Shown: piece by piece, positions 1 to 6,254 of the stretch
Numbering within the stretch: position 1 is the stretch's first letter
Layout of the letters: each line of letters begins with the position of its first letter
DNA from: Planctomycetaceae bacterium
Lineage (GTDB): Bacteria > Planctomycetota > Planctomycetia > Planctomycetales > Planctomycetaceae
Reading direction: 5' to 3'
DNA length: 8,442 nucleotides
Assembly (NCBI GenBank): GCA_016765335.1
Contig: JAESQE010000571.1
Coordinates: forward strand, 1-8,442
Made by a program: the position numbers and the translations under genes
Notes under the pieces: model-generated
The model's database searches: none
What the model was told of the DNA's origin: nothing
Seen by the model: only the letters and a program-made list of their open reading frames with translations

Positions 1-1
1 A

Positions 2-1366
2 ACAGGTAGCGGTGATCCAAATATGTCAGCCGAAATGACAGCTGCAATGCAGGGAAGTGGTTCTGGAGGTTCGTCAGTACCAGGGACTCCTGGTTCACTT
101 GAAACATCACTCAATGGACAGGGAGCAAGTTCAGGTGGTGCTCGTACCAAACGTGCCACAGTCCCGGCAGATGCTGCGTTTTTAGACGAATTAAACAGCA
201 TTGAAATTGCTGAAGAAGAATTTTCACTCCCCGATTTGATCGAAATGGTCGAACCTTCCGTTGTTCGCATCAATACCCGCAGTAAAGATGGGTATTCAGT
301 TGGTAGTGGATATGTTGTTTCATCTTCTGGGTTAGTTGTTACAAATTATCATGTCATTGAAGGCATCAAAGAAGCAACTGTTGAATTTTCGGATGGTACC
401 AAAGGCAAGGTTACCGGCTACCGATATTTTGACCCGAAATATGATATTGCTGTCATTCAGATAGAAGTTGAAGACAGAGTTCTGGTGCCACTTCCTTTGG
501 CTGAAGAACTTCCTCGCAAAGGTGCAAGTGTTGTTGCTTTTGGTGCACCGCACGGATTGTCTTTTACGACCACAGAAGGGATCATTTCTGCGATCCGAAC
601 CCAAGAAGAAATGCAATCTCAAATGGGCTTGCAAATGAATGGTACCTGGCTACAAACATCGACTCCTATTTCATCCGGAAACAGCGGTGGCCCGCTAGTT
701 AATATGCATGGTCAAGTCGTTGGGATGAATACGATGCAGATGACCGTTGGGCAGAACTTAAATTTTGCAGTTTCGTCTATTGATGTTTTGGATCTGGCAA
801 AACAAGCCAGCGGATCCAAAATGGAAAAACTTGATCCCGCAAAACTCATCCCAATCGACCGTAGCGTGAAACGTAGATTGGCTCCCAATCTGGCTGGTAC
901 AGAACGGGGAAATGAACTCTTGGCTGGGATCGACGAAATTTGGCTCTTGCTTGTCTATCAGAACTCAAGCATCGATCCATCTGGTCAACTGAAACGAACG
1001 GTCTATGCCCACGCGCAATCAGCTATCGAAAAAACAGGCATCCAATTATCGTTTGGAGAACCGAGTGGCGATGCTGCATTGATGATTGTAACTTTGAAAA
1101 CCAATCTGTTACGAAAAGCTGCACCAGGAACTCAGATGGTCACTTTAGATGCATTCCTGGTTGGAATTGACCCGGAAGTAAAATCCAGCAACAAAATGGT
1201 GAAACTTTGGTCGATTGATGATGTCAGTATTGGTACGGTTGCTTTGCAGGCCATCTCTCAGGGATATATTCCTCGCACATTCCCGCCAAAGTTTACAAGC
1301 TTTTTCAACAAATTTCGAACTGCACAATCCAAAGCAAAACGAGCAGTCAAAACAAAAGAAGGATGA
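2..1366 (+). CDS. HtrA/DegP-like trypsin-family serine protease, 5' partial
   Basis: A predicted serine endopeptidase of the trypsin-like S1C (HtrA/DegP) type, probably acting on exported or envelope proteins. Counting from the ATG at 23, the triad is visible: His110 in TNYHVIEG, Asp141 in KYDIAVIQI and Ser221 in SGNSGGPL, followed by the NLNFAVSS strand typical of the end of this domain. The protease domain spans about residues 68-260. Residues 1-45 are Gly/Ser/Thr-rich and look like a linker. The frame stays open to the window edge, no Shine-Dalgarno precedes the ATG at 23 and no signal peptide follows it, so I infer that the true start lies upstream. No PDZ domain follows. Instead there is an unrecognised domain of about 150 residues (roughly 290-447) with a basic, lysine-rich tail. 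The next gene is 280 bp away, so they are probably not in one operon. The family is certain; the substrate is unknown. Confidence 0.88.
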   Translation, partial: TGSGDPNMSAEMTAAMQGSGSGGSSVPGTPGSLETSLNGQGASSGGARTKRATVPADAAFLDELNSIEIAEEEFSLPDLIEMVEPSVVRINTRSKDGYSVGSGYVVSSSGLVVTNYHVIEGIKEATVEFSDGTKGKVTGYRYFDPKYDIAVIQIEVEDRVLVPLPLAEELPRKGASVVAFGAPHGLSFTTTEGIISAIRTQEEMQSQMGLQMNGTWLQTSTPISSGNSGGPLVNMHGQVVGMNTMQMTVGQNLNFAVSSIDVLDLAKQASGSKMEKLDPAKLIPIDRSVKRRLAPNLAGTERGNELLAGIDEIWLLLVYQNSSIDPSGQLKRTVYAHAQSAIEKTGIQLSFGEPSGDAALMIVTLKTNLLRKAAPGTQMVTLDAFLVGIDPEVKSSNKMVKLWSIDDVSIGTVALQAISQGYIPRTFPPKFTSFFNKFRTAQSKAKRAVKTKEG

Positions 1367-1589
1367 AAAGACGTACCATCTCTTGTTCTTCATAGCCTGA
1401 TTGGCTGTAATCTCAAGATTGCTATTGCCGTTCGAGCGAATCAGAGACATGGATTTATTTCCAGTATAAGGGAGAGTTACTTATCTGAAGGCTTGAATTT
1501 ACTCAGCCACACAGAGACAATAAACACAAGTTCACATCCGAGGCGATCTAGTCGTCTACTCACTAGCCATAGCTGCACGTGGCCCTAAA

Positions 1590-1618
1590 TTGAGACCAAA
1601 CAATACTTGTTGTTTATT
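1590..1618 (+). promoter_or_regulatory. Candidate sigma70-type promoter for the small secreted protein gene
   Basis: TTGAGA at 1590-1595 (5 of 6 to the -35 consensus) is followed after exactly 17 bp by TTTATT at 1613-1618 (4 of 6 to the -10 consensus). Transcription would start near 1625, leaving a short leader that carries the GAGAAAGAG ribosome-binding site at 1632-1640. The placement is good but the -10 box is weak. Most of 1367-1589 shows no other recognisable signal. Confidence 0.35.
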
Positions 1619-1646
1619 TATCTACAGAACTGAGAAAGAGTACAAA

Positions 1647-2018
1647 ATGAAATTTCATGCAAGCCTTCTCGTCATCTTATCTGCGATGCTTATCAGCGGA
1701 GCATCTCATGCCCAGGATGCACCTAAGAAAACTCAACAGCCCAAAGTAAAAATCACCAACCGAGTTCCTAATAATTACGGAAAGATTGGGCTTAGCGACG
1801 AGCAGCGAACAAAGAACTACACCATCCAGTCGAGCTATCGCACAAAAATGCAATCTCTGCTACGAGAGCTTAACGACTTGCGAACTCAACAGAATCTGGA
1901 AATCCAAAGTACTCTAACCGAACAACAAAGAAAAGAACTCCAAACCATTATCGAAGCGGCACAAAAAAAACGTGAGGCAAACAGAGCAAAAAGAAACCCT
2001 AAGCCACAAGCGAAATAA
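1647..2018 (+). CDS. Small secreted charged helical protein, Spy/LTxxQ-like
   Basis: A 123-residue exported protein of unknown function. The ATG at 1647 is chosen over an in-frame TTG at 1590 because a purine-rich GAGAAAGAG sits 6 bp upstream and a signal peptide begins right there: basic MKFH, hydrophobic core to about residue 18, and an Ala-x-Ala-like cleavage site SHA-QD after residue 22. The mature part of about 100 residues is strongly charged, glutamine-rich and predicted mostly helical. It carries LSDEQ at residues 49-53 and LTEQQ at 90-94, resembling the paired LTxxQ motifs of the periplasmic Spy/CpxP family, and ends in a Lys/Arg-rich tail. Spy-like proteins act as periplasmic chaperones or envelope-stress sensors; assigning that role here is inference from two short motifs. 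It appears to be transcribed alone, between its own promoter and terminator. Confidence 0.75.
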   Translation: MKFHASLLVILSAMLISGASHAQDAPKKTQQPKVKITNRVPNNYGKIGLSDEQRTKNYTIQSSYRTKMQSLLRELNDLRTQQNLEIQSTLTEQQRKELQTIIEAAQKKREANRAKRNPKPQAK

Positions 2019-2058
2019 ACTCGCCAATGTTATTGGTTTTCAATAGTGATACCAAACT

Positions 2059-2096
2059 CAATTAATACTTACACGAATGCGTATGCGTATTAATTG
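2059..2096. repeat. 10-bp perfect inverted repeat with 18-nt loop
   Basis: CAATTAATAC at 2059-2068 is the exact reverse complement of GTATTAATTG at 2087-2096. The loop includes a short GCGTAT-type duplication (ATGCGTATGCGTAT). It lies between the stop codon of the small secreted protein and the main terminator hairpin. It could be a mRNA 3'-end structure or a protein site; it lacks a T-tract, so it is not a terminator by itself. Confidence 0.5.
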
Positions 2097-2108
2097 CTGA
2101 TTTCAGAT

Positions 2109-2144
2109 AATAGCCATCTCGTTAATTACGAGATGGCTATTTTT
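2109..2144 (+). terminator. Intrinsic terminator between convergent genes
   Basis: A perfect 14-bp stem (AATAGCCATCTCGT at 2109-2122 with its complement at 2128-2141) encloses a 5-nt loop and runs into a T-tract ending at 2144. On the plus strand it ends the small secreted protein transcript. It lies just 9 bp beyond the glpD stop codon, so it may also stop minus-strand readthrough, although the T-tract on that side is poor. Confidence 0.85.
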
Positions 2145-2153
2145 CATTGCTGT

Positions 2154-3755
2154 TTAATCCTGATTACAATACCCCTTTGCTAAAGCTTCAAATGTTTTGA
2201 TTTGGCTGTCCCGCCACCCCTGGTTTTGCTGAAGTTCTTGCATCAATAGAGATGCGACTTGAGGTGCAGATTCGATTGCAGCATTGGCATCGAGGAACAG
2301 TGCTCTTGTTCGACGAGCAAGAACATCTTCAACCGTTCGAGCCATTTCGCACCTGGCAGCCCAAACAACTTCCGATGCAAGGTAAGGCAAACGGGGATGC
2401 AATTGTTTATTCAGCGAAGGATCTTGAGACGATAACTTACGAATGCCCTCGATGTCGCTGCCATAAACCTTCAATGCTTCTTCACATGTTTCAGACTCTT
2501 CCGCCTGATCTGTTTTCGGAGATCCATGCAAAGGTAAATCTGCGGTGCGCGAATTTCGCCGATCAAGCCCCCCTACCCTTTCAGCCAAATTGATCAGTTC
2601 CTCCCCCATCCGTCGATAGGTTGTCCACTTGCCACCGATGATGCTGATTAACCCACTAGAGGAAGTGCGAATGTCATGCTCTCGTGAGAGCTGTGAGGTT
2701 GATTTGCCTGATGAACTCCGAACCAAAGGACGCAAACCGGAAAACATCGAAAGGATGTCAGATTTCATAGGTTTCTTGGTAAGATACCGACCAGCATAAT
2801 CCAGTAGGTACTCAATTTCCTCTTGAAGAGGTCGAGGTTCTACATCAATCTTCTTTACTGCAATATCGGTCGTGCCGAACAACGTTCGACCATGCCAGGG
2901 TATCGCAAACAGAACACGCCCATCCTCTGTTTTGGGAATCATCATCGCGGTATCGGATGGCAAGAAGGAACGATCCAGTACTATATGTGTGCCTTGACTC
3001 GGTGCAACAACGGGCTTTGCTTGAGTTTCTGAATCGGCCTGAGATGATTGATCGAGTTTAAGAACATCGTCAGCAAAGACTCCTGTTGCATTAATCACAA
3101 CACGGGAATACAGAGAAATTTCTCGCTTGGATTCTAAATCCTGCAAGACCACACCTTTGAGCTTAGAACCTTGATGAATCAAAGAGGTAACCGGAGAGTA
3201 ATTCAGGACAATGCCCTGTTGCTCGACGGTTGTTTGAGCCAAGCTGATCGCCAATCGCGAATCATCAAATTGACCATCACTGTAGTGCACGCCACCACGA
3301 AGTTGATGAGGGTTCAATGTGGGCAATTGCTGTAGCGTTTGTTCTCGTGAAAGCATTTTTGCCTTGGGGAAATCCTGCCCCCCAGCAAGCAAATCATACG
3401 CTTTGAGACCAGCATAATAGAACCAGCCAGAGCCTGCTGAGTAGGACGGAATGACAAAACCTAATGGATGAACGATATGCGGAGCATTGTTCAACAGCCG
3501 CTGTCGTTCCAATAGTGATTGACGCACCATGCCGATTCGCCCCTGCCTGAGATATCGTACTCCGCCATGCACCAGTTTGGTAGAACGACTCGATGTTCCT
3601 TTGGCAAAATCATGCGATTCGAGTAAGACTGTACGATGCCCGCGCGATGACGCTTCCAGTGCAGCTCCCAAGCCGGTCGCACCACCGCCAATGATAATCA
3701 CATCCCATTGTTCCCCTGGAGAATCAATGGCGTCGATCATTTCTTGCCGCTGCAT
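2154..3755 (-). CDS. glpD: FAD-dependent glycerol-3-phosphate dehydrogenase
   Basis: Oxidises sn-glycerol 3-phosphate to dihydroxyacetone phosphate and passes electrons through FAD to the quinone pool at the inner face of the cytoplasmic membrane. The 533-residue protein is complete and of normal family length. The N-terminal dinucleotide-binding motif IIGGGATGLG is at residues 21-30, followed by the GTSSRSTKLVHGGVRYL signature at 53-69. GRVLFAIPWHGRTLFGTTD (279-297), SGLRPLV (339-345; Arg342 probably matches the substrate-binding arginine of E. coli GlpD) and GGKWTTYRRMGEE (374-386) form the catalytic domain. The C-terminal DAO_C domain shows SEVVWAARCEMARTVEDVLA (461-480), as in E. coli GlpD. 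The start at 3755 has AGGACAGGA just upstream. No glpK, glpF or glpR lies nearby. The gap to the slipin gene holds that gene's terminator, so glpD should have its own promoter within about 3756-3905, where I see no convincing boxes. The DAO fold also occurs in other oxidases, but the motif set makes GlpD secure. Confidence 0.95.
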   Translation of the reverse strand: MQRQEMIDAIDSPGEQWDVIIIGGGATGLGAALEASSRGHRTVLLESHDFAKGTSSRSTKLVHGGVRYLRQGRIGMVRQSLLERQRLLNNAPHIVHPLGFVIPSYSAGSGWFYYAGLKAYDLLAGGQDFPKAKMLSREQTLQQLPTLNPHQLRGGVHYSDGQFDDSRLAISLAQTTVEQQGIVLNYSPVTSLIHQGSKLKGVVLQDLESKREISLYSRVVINATGVFADDVLKLDQSSQADSETQAKPVVAPSQGTHIVLDRSFLPSDTAMMIPKTEDGRVLFAIPWHGRTLFGTTDIAVKKIDVEPRPLQEEIEYLLDYAGRYLTKKPMKSDILSMFSGLRPLVRSSSGKSTSQLSREHDIRTSSSGLISIIGGKWTTYRRMGEELINLAERVGGLDRRNSRTADLPLHGSPKTDQAEESETCEEALKVYGSDIEGIRKLSSQDPSLNKQLHPRLPYLASEVVWAARCEMARTVEDVLARRTRALFLDANAAIESAPQVASLLMQELQQNQGWRDSQIKTFEALAKGYCNQD

Positions 3756-3905
3756 TATCCTGTCCTTCCATACAATTATTTTTCAATTATCTCTATTACT
3801 GATTGATAACAAATATCAGAGAAAGATGATACAGGTTTTTCTGTGTGACAAACGTAAGGCTCTGGAAATGTTACTGCATTGTTTCATTCGGCAGAATTAC
3901 TAAAT

Positions 3906-3940
3906 AAAAAGCCCTTGAATCGATGACTCGATTCAAGGGC
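3906..3940 (-). terminator. Intrinsic terminator of the slipin gene
   Basis: A perfect 13-bp stem (GCCCTTGAATCGA at 3911-3923 and its complement at 3928-3940) has a 4-nt loop. On the minus strand it is followed by TTTTTA (3905-3910). It begins 21 bp past the slipin stop codon and separates slipin transcription from glpD, so the two same-strand genes are not a simple operon. Confidence 0.88.
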
Positions 3941-3961
3941 AATTCAGAAATTCAATAACAA

Positions 3962-5068
3962 CTACAGGAGATTGACGACCTTATCGGTCAGGCCCTTATC
4001 GCCTAAGATGATACTCATCTTTCCGTTGGCAGCAATCTTCTCCAGAACTTCAAGTTCTCGCAGACGCATTAACACCGGGTTGTCGGCCAGTAATTTTGCT
4101 GTATTGGCCTGTGAACGCATCGCAGCGGTTTCTTCGCGGCGTGCAATCAAATTAGCCTCAGCAACTTTCTTGGCCTCGGTGACTTGATTCATCAAGACTT
4201 TCATATCACCTGGCAGGATTACATCTCGAATTCCAACCGAAGCAATTTTCAGCCCCAACGTTTCAGCTCGACGTTGCAAGTTATCTTCGATTTCTTTCGC
4301 TACAGAATCTTTGTCGATAAGAAAGTTATCGAGTTCCCGTGCCCCCACAACCGCACGAAGTACGAGTTGTGTTTCACGGTACAATGCCTGTCGAACATCA
4401 TCCGTTTTACAGACAGCCTTGCGGGCATCTGAAACCTGATAAGTGACAATTGCATTTATTCGCAACGTCACTTTATCTGAAGTGATAATGTCCTGTCCAC
4501 TGACATCAACCATTGTTTCACGGAGATTTACTTCAACCACCTTGGCATCAGATCGTCCCTTCCAGAAGGCGTAAAGTCCCGGCGACAACGTGTCGATATA
4601 GCGACCATCAATAAACATAACACCGACATGGTCACGAATGATCGTGCAGACATCAAGCTGATGATCCACTTTCGTCGAACGTACGATCCCCTTCAGGTTT
4701 TCGTGCTCAAACTGAACATCGTTAATGTCAATCACCTCCACCCGGACATCTTTCTGGCCTGTCCAAAACGCGTACAGGCCAGCTGGAAGAACGTGACTGA
4801 ATCGATTCTCAATCCAAACCAAAGCTCGCTGCTCATCTTTCAAATCCAGAACAACTGCTCGATCCTTAAGGCATCCCGATTTGACAATCAAATCAAGTTT
4901 TCCATGATTTATCCACGGTTCTCGCTGTGAGACAACATCAACACGGACTTTACCCAGTGGATCAAATCGCCAATACGTTCCGGTTTCGAGAAGTTCAATG
5001 AACTCCCCGTCCCGAAATAAAAGGCCAATTTCGTAGCTTCGAATTTTGTATCGCTTCAACACAATCAT
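3962..5068 (-). CDS. Soluble slipin (SPFH/stomatin-like) protein with triplicated N-terminal module
   Basis: A 368-residue SPFH/band 7 protein of the slipin type. These proteins oligomerise and organise membrane microdomains or regulate partner proteases. The SPFH domain covers roughly residues 142-310: QDIITSDKVTLRINAIVTYQ (192-211), the GARELDNFLIDKD stretch (242-254), and VGIRDVILPGDMK (278-290), followed by an Ala/Glu-rich helix AEANLIARREETAAMRSQA (303-321) and a short C-terminal helical tail. There is no N-terminal transmembrane helix, unlike classical stomatins. The N-terminus instead repeats a beta-rich unit three times, with GTY, GLY and GLY at 30-32, 97-99 and 164-166, exactly 67 residues apart; the third copy is the start of the SPFH domain itself. 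The start at 5068 is set by a strong GGGAGGTGA site. From memory, slipins of similar length and layout occur in proteobacteria. No NfeD-type protease gene, the usual slipin partner, is adjacent. The exact role is unknown. Confidence 0.9.
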   Translation of the reverse strand: MIVLKRYKIRSYEIGLLFRDGEFIELLETGTYWRFDPLGKVRVDVVSQREPWINHGKLDLIVKSGCLKDRAVVLDLKDEQRALVWIENRFSHVLPAGLYAFWTGQKDVRVEVIDINDVQFEHENLKGIVRSTKVDHQLDVCTIIRDHVGVMFIDGRYIDTLSPGLYAFWKGRSDAKVVEVNLRETMVDVSGQDIITSDKVTLRINAIVTYQVSDARKAVCKTDDVRQALYRETQLVLRAVVGARELDNFLIDKDSVAKEIEDNLQRRAETLGLKIASVGIRDVILPGDMKVLMNQVTEAKKVAEANLIARREETAAMRSQANTAKLLADNPVLMRLRELEVLEKIAANGKMSIILGDKGLTDKVVNLL

Positions 5069-5071
5069 CAG

Positions 5072-5080
5072 TCACCTCCC
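5072..5080 (-). promoter_or_regulatory. Strong Shine-Dalgarno of the slipin gene
   Basis: On the minus strand GGGAGGTGA ends 3 bp before the ATG, with the GGAGG core 6 bp from the start codon. It is by far the best ribosome-binding site in the window and fixes the slipin start. Confidence 0.85.
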
Positions 5081-5114
5081 AAGGATTTCCCTTGATCTTC
5101 CTTTCCTTTGTTCA

Positions 5115-5128
5115 GGTTTATTTAAACC
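5115..5128. repeat. 14-bp palindrome at the predicted slipin transcription start
   Basis: GGTTTA at 5115-5120 and TAAACC at 5123-5128 are exact inverted copies around TT. It lies immediately downstream of the candidate -10 box, where a repressor would block initiation. It is an operator candidate only; the protein that would bind is unknown. Confidence 0.4.
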
Positions 5129-5134
5129 AAACAT

Positions 5135-5163
5135 AATATAATCGGCGTGAATAGCCGTAACAA
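5135..5163 (-). promoter_or_regulatory. Candidate sigma70-type promoter of the slipin gene
   Basis: On the minus strand TTGTTA (5158-5163) is followed after exactly 17 bp by TATATT (5135-5140, 5 of 6 to consensus). The predicted start is near 5128, giving a leader of about 60 nt. The -35 box matches only 4 of 6. Confidence 0.45.
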
Positions 5164-5552
5164 CTTTTTCAAAAACCATCCAAAGACAGAACGTTTGTTA
5201 GTCACACAAACGAATCGCGGAATGCATTTGAGTGAACGGTGTCATTGAATTTGAAACACTTAGGCACAAAATAGTTTTTGAGAACTCCGCAGAATTCTCA
5301 GTCTGAATATTTAGTGCAGCCATGCTGCTTATTCAATGAATCACGAACACGGTATCCATGCATTGCATAGCGTCATATTGTGTTGCCTTCGAAATCGACG
5401 CAAGCTGTGTGCTTCGACCTTGCTTTCGCAAAGTTCATTCACATCAACCGGTGTGTCATTCAAAGGCGGACTAAACGCACGCCTGTCTTCTTCAGGAATT
5501 TCACGAGAAACGCTTTACAGGCGCTGGTGTCTGCCGCCAGATATTAATCAGG
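5164..5552. other. Intergenic stretch without a recognisable gene
   Basis: No coding region is supported in these 389 bases. An open frame from 5336 to 5593 exists on the plus strand, but it has no ribosome-binding site and its last third is merely the antisense of the tRNA-like gene. Weak symmetry elements occur: CGCCTGT at 5480-5486 with ACAGGCG at 5517-5523 (7 bp, 30-nt loop), and GCAGC/GCTGC around an Ala-box-sized CAT spacer near 5318. None has a T-tract or a clear role. Confidence 0.5.
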
Positions 5553-5627
5553 CAACTGGTACAGGAATCGAACCTGCGACAGTCAGATCTTAAATCTGAT
5601 GCTCTGCCAACTGAGCTAACCGAAGTT
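5553..5627 (-). tRNA. tRNA-like gene, anticodon UAA, aberrant acceptor stem (possible tRNA pseudogene)
   Basis: The minus strand shows a nearly canonical tRNA core. It has T8-A9, a D-stem GCTC/GAGC with loop AGTTGGCA (A14, G15, G18, G19, A21), an anticodon stem TCAGA/TCTGA with the 7-nt loop TTTAAGA (T33, anticodon TAA at 5592-5590), a 5-nt variable region CTGTC (C48 can pair with G15), and a T-arm GCAGG/CCTGT with loop TTCGATT. The 3' acceptor strand AACTGGT (plus strand 5554-5560) would need AACTGGT on the 5' side, but the gene has AACT-TC-GGT, with two extra bases bulged at 5622-5623. Without the bulge only three inner pairs form. Position 73 is G and is followed by CCT, not CCA. UAA reads the Leu codon UUA, yet all canonical bacterial tRNA-Leu have a long variable arm and A73, both missing here. 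It is either a decayed tRNA or an unusual one; existence of the fold is clear, function is not. Confidence 0.6.
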
Positions 5628-5847
5628 GGTGCTGCCCTGTTAAATCCCATTCACGGAACATGCAGAGTCAAACCGGCTTGGGTGATCTGAACGCCGATGG
5701 AAAGCAACACCAACTGACAGCATCGAAGACACGTTGTTTCACGGCTGGTTCGGTCAATATGATGAATGAGCAATAATGTGAGAAATTATCACAAGCGACT
5801 CCTCAACCAAGAACAGGATTATTGAGGAAGTTTTGTTACTGCACTGT

Positions 5848-5912
5848 CATCACCTTCGGGCATCACCTTCGGGCATCACCTTCGGGCATCACCTTCGGGC
5901 ATCACCTTCGGG
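5848..5912. repeat. Five perfect tandem copies of a 13-bp unit
   Basis: CATCACCTTCGGG repeats five times without a mismatch (5848, 5861, 5874, 5887, 5900). The perfection implies recent expansion by slippage. The unit lies at the 3' end of the sulfatase remnant: on the minus strand the first copy reads in frame after Trp-Trp, and the second copy gives a stop because 13 is not a multiple of three. Confidence 0.95.
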
Positions 5913-6254
5913 CCACCATTGGTCAAGCAGTTGGCGCAACTGCAAAACCTTCTGGGAATATTTGATCGCGTTGGTACCTTGAATTAGATTATTACTTTCA
6001 GCTGGATCAGTTCGCAAATTGAACAGAGACAGTTGAGTCTTGGAATTTTTAGAATCAGGAACAATCAATTTGAAATCACCACTGCGAAACCATCTGCTAA
6101 GCACGTGCAAAGAAGGTTTTCCCAGGACTTGAGCATCGTTGGGATAAATAGAACCAAAAGCTGAGCGATCTTCTAATTGAGATTTCCCCAATGCTGACGG
6201 GAGCAAATTGACTCCTTTCATTCGTAAAGTAATTTCATCTTTCAGTTCCACATG
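5889..6254 (-). pseudogene. C-terminal remnant of a sulfatase
   Basis: About 120 codons match the C-terminal region of alkaline-phosphatase-fold sulfatases. The GVNLLP motif (residues 13-18 counted from the GTG at 6251) is followed by RSAFGSIYPNDA (29-40), SLHVLSRWFRSGDFKLIVP (47-65), the LFNLRTDPAESNNL block (76-89) and a helix ending LLDQWWPEGD (108-117). A full sulfatase needs several hundred residues before this, including the CxPSR formylglycine site and metal ligands. They are absent: an in-frame stop lies at 6255-6257 and nothing sulfatase-like is seen further upstream. The only possible start is a GTG with no ribosome-binding site. At the other end, the 13-bp tandem repeat introduces a stop; read through a single copy, the frame would continue for about ten more codons to a TAA at 5819-5821. 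It is a dead fragment, not a functional enzyme. Confidence 0.8.

Noticed and set aside
5281..5300. GAGAACTC/GAATTCTC imperfect hairpin as a terminator
   Set aside because: One mismatch in a short stem, and neither strand has a T-tract after it; on the minus strand it is followed by A residues.
5336..5593. 85-codon open frame on the plus strand
   Set aside because: It has no ribosome-binding site, resembles no protein family, and its end (GTGIEPATVRS) is the familiar antisense translation of a tRNA T-arm.
5660..5776. 38-codon frame containing GLGDLNADGKQ, resembling an FG-GAP or dockerin calcium loop
   Set aside because: Only one short loop matches, the acidic residue expected at loop position 12 is missing, and nothing on either side extends the similarity. 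Probably chance.
5777..5793. TGTGA and TCACA half-sites resembling a CRP operator
   Set aside because: The spacer is 7 bp instead of 6, no promoter or gene start is in reach, and such half-sites arise by chance in AT-rich DNA.
5801..5827. CCTCAA/TTGAGG hairpin as a possible terminator
   Set aside because: The stem is only 6 bp, the loop is 15 nt, there is no proper T-tract, and no gene ends just before it on the plus strand.
5848..5912. CRISPR array
   Set aside because: The 13-bp units are directly contiguous with no spacers, which makes it a simple tandem repeat.
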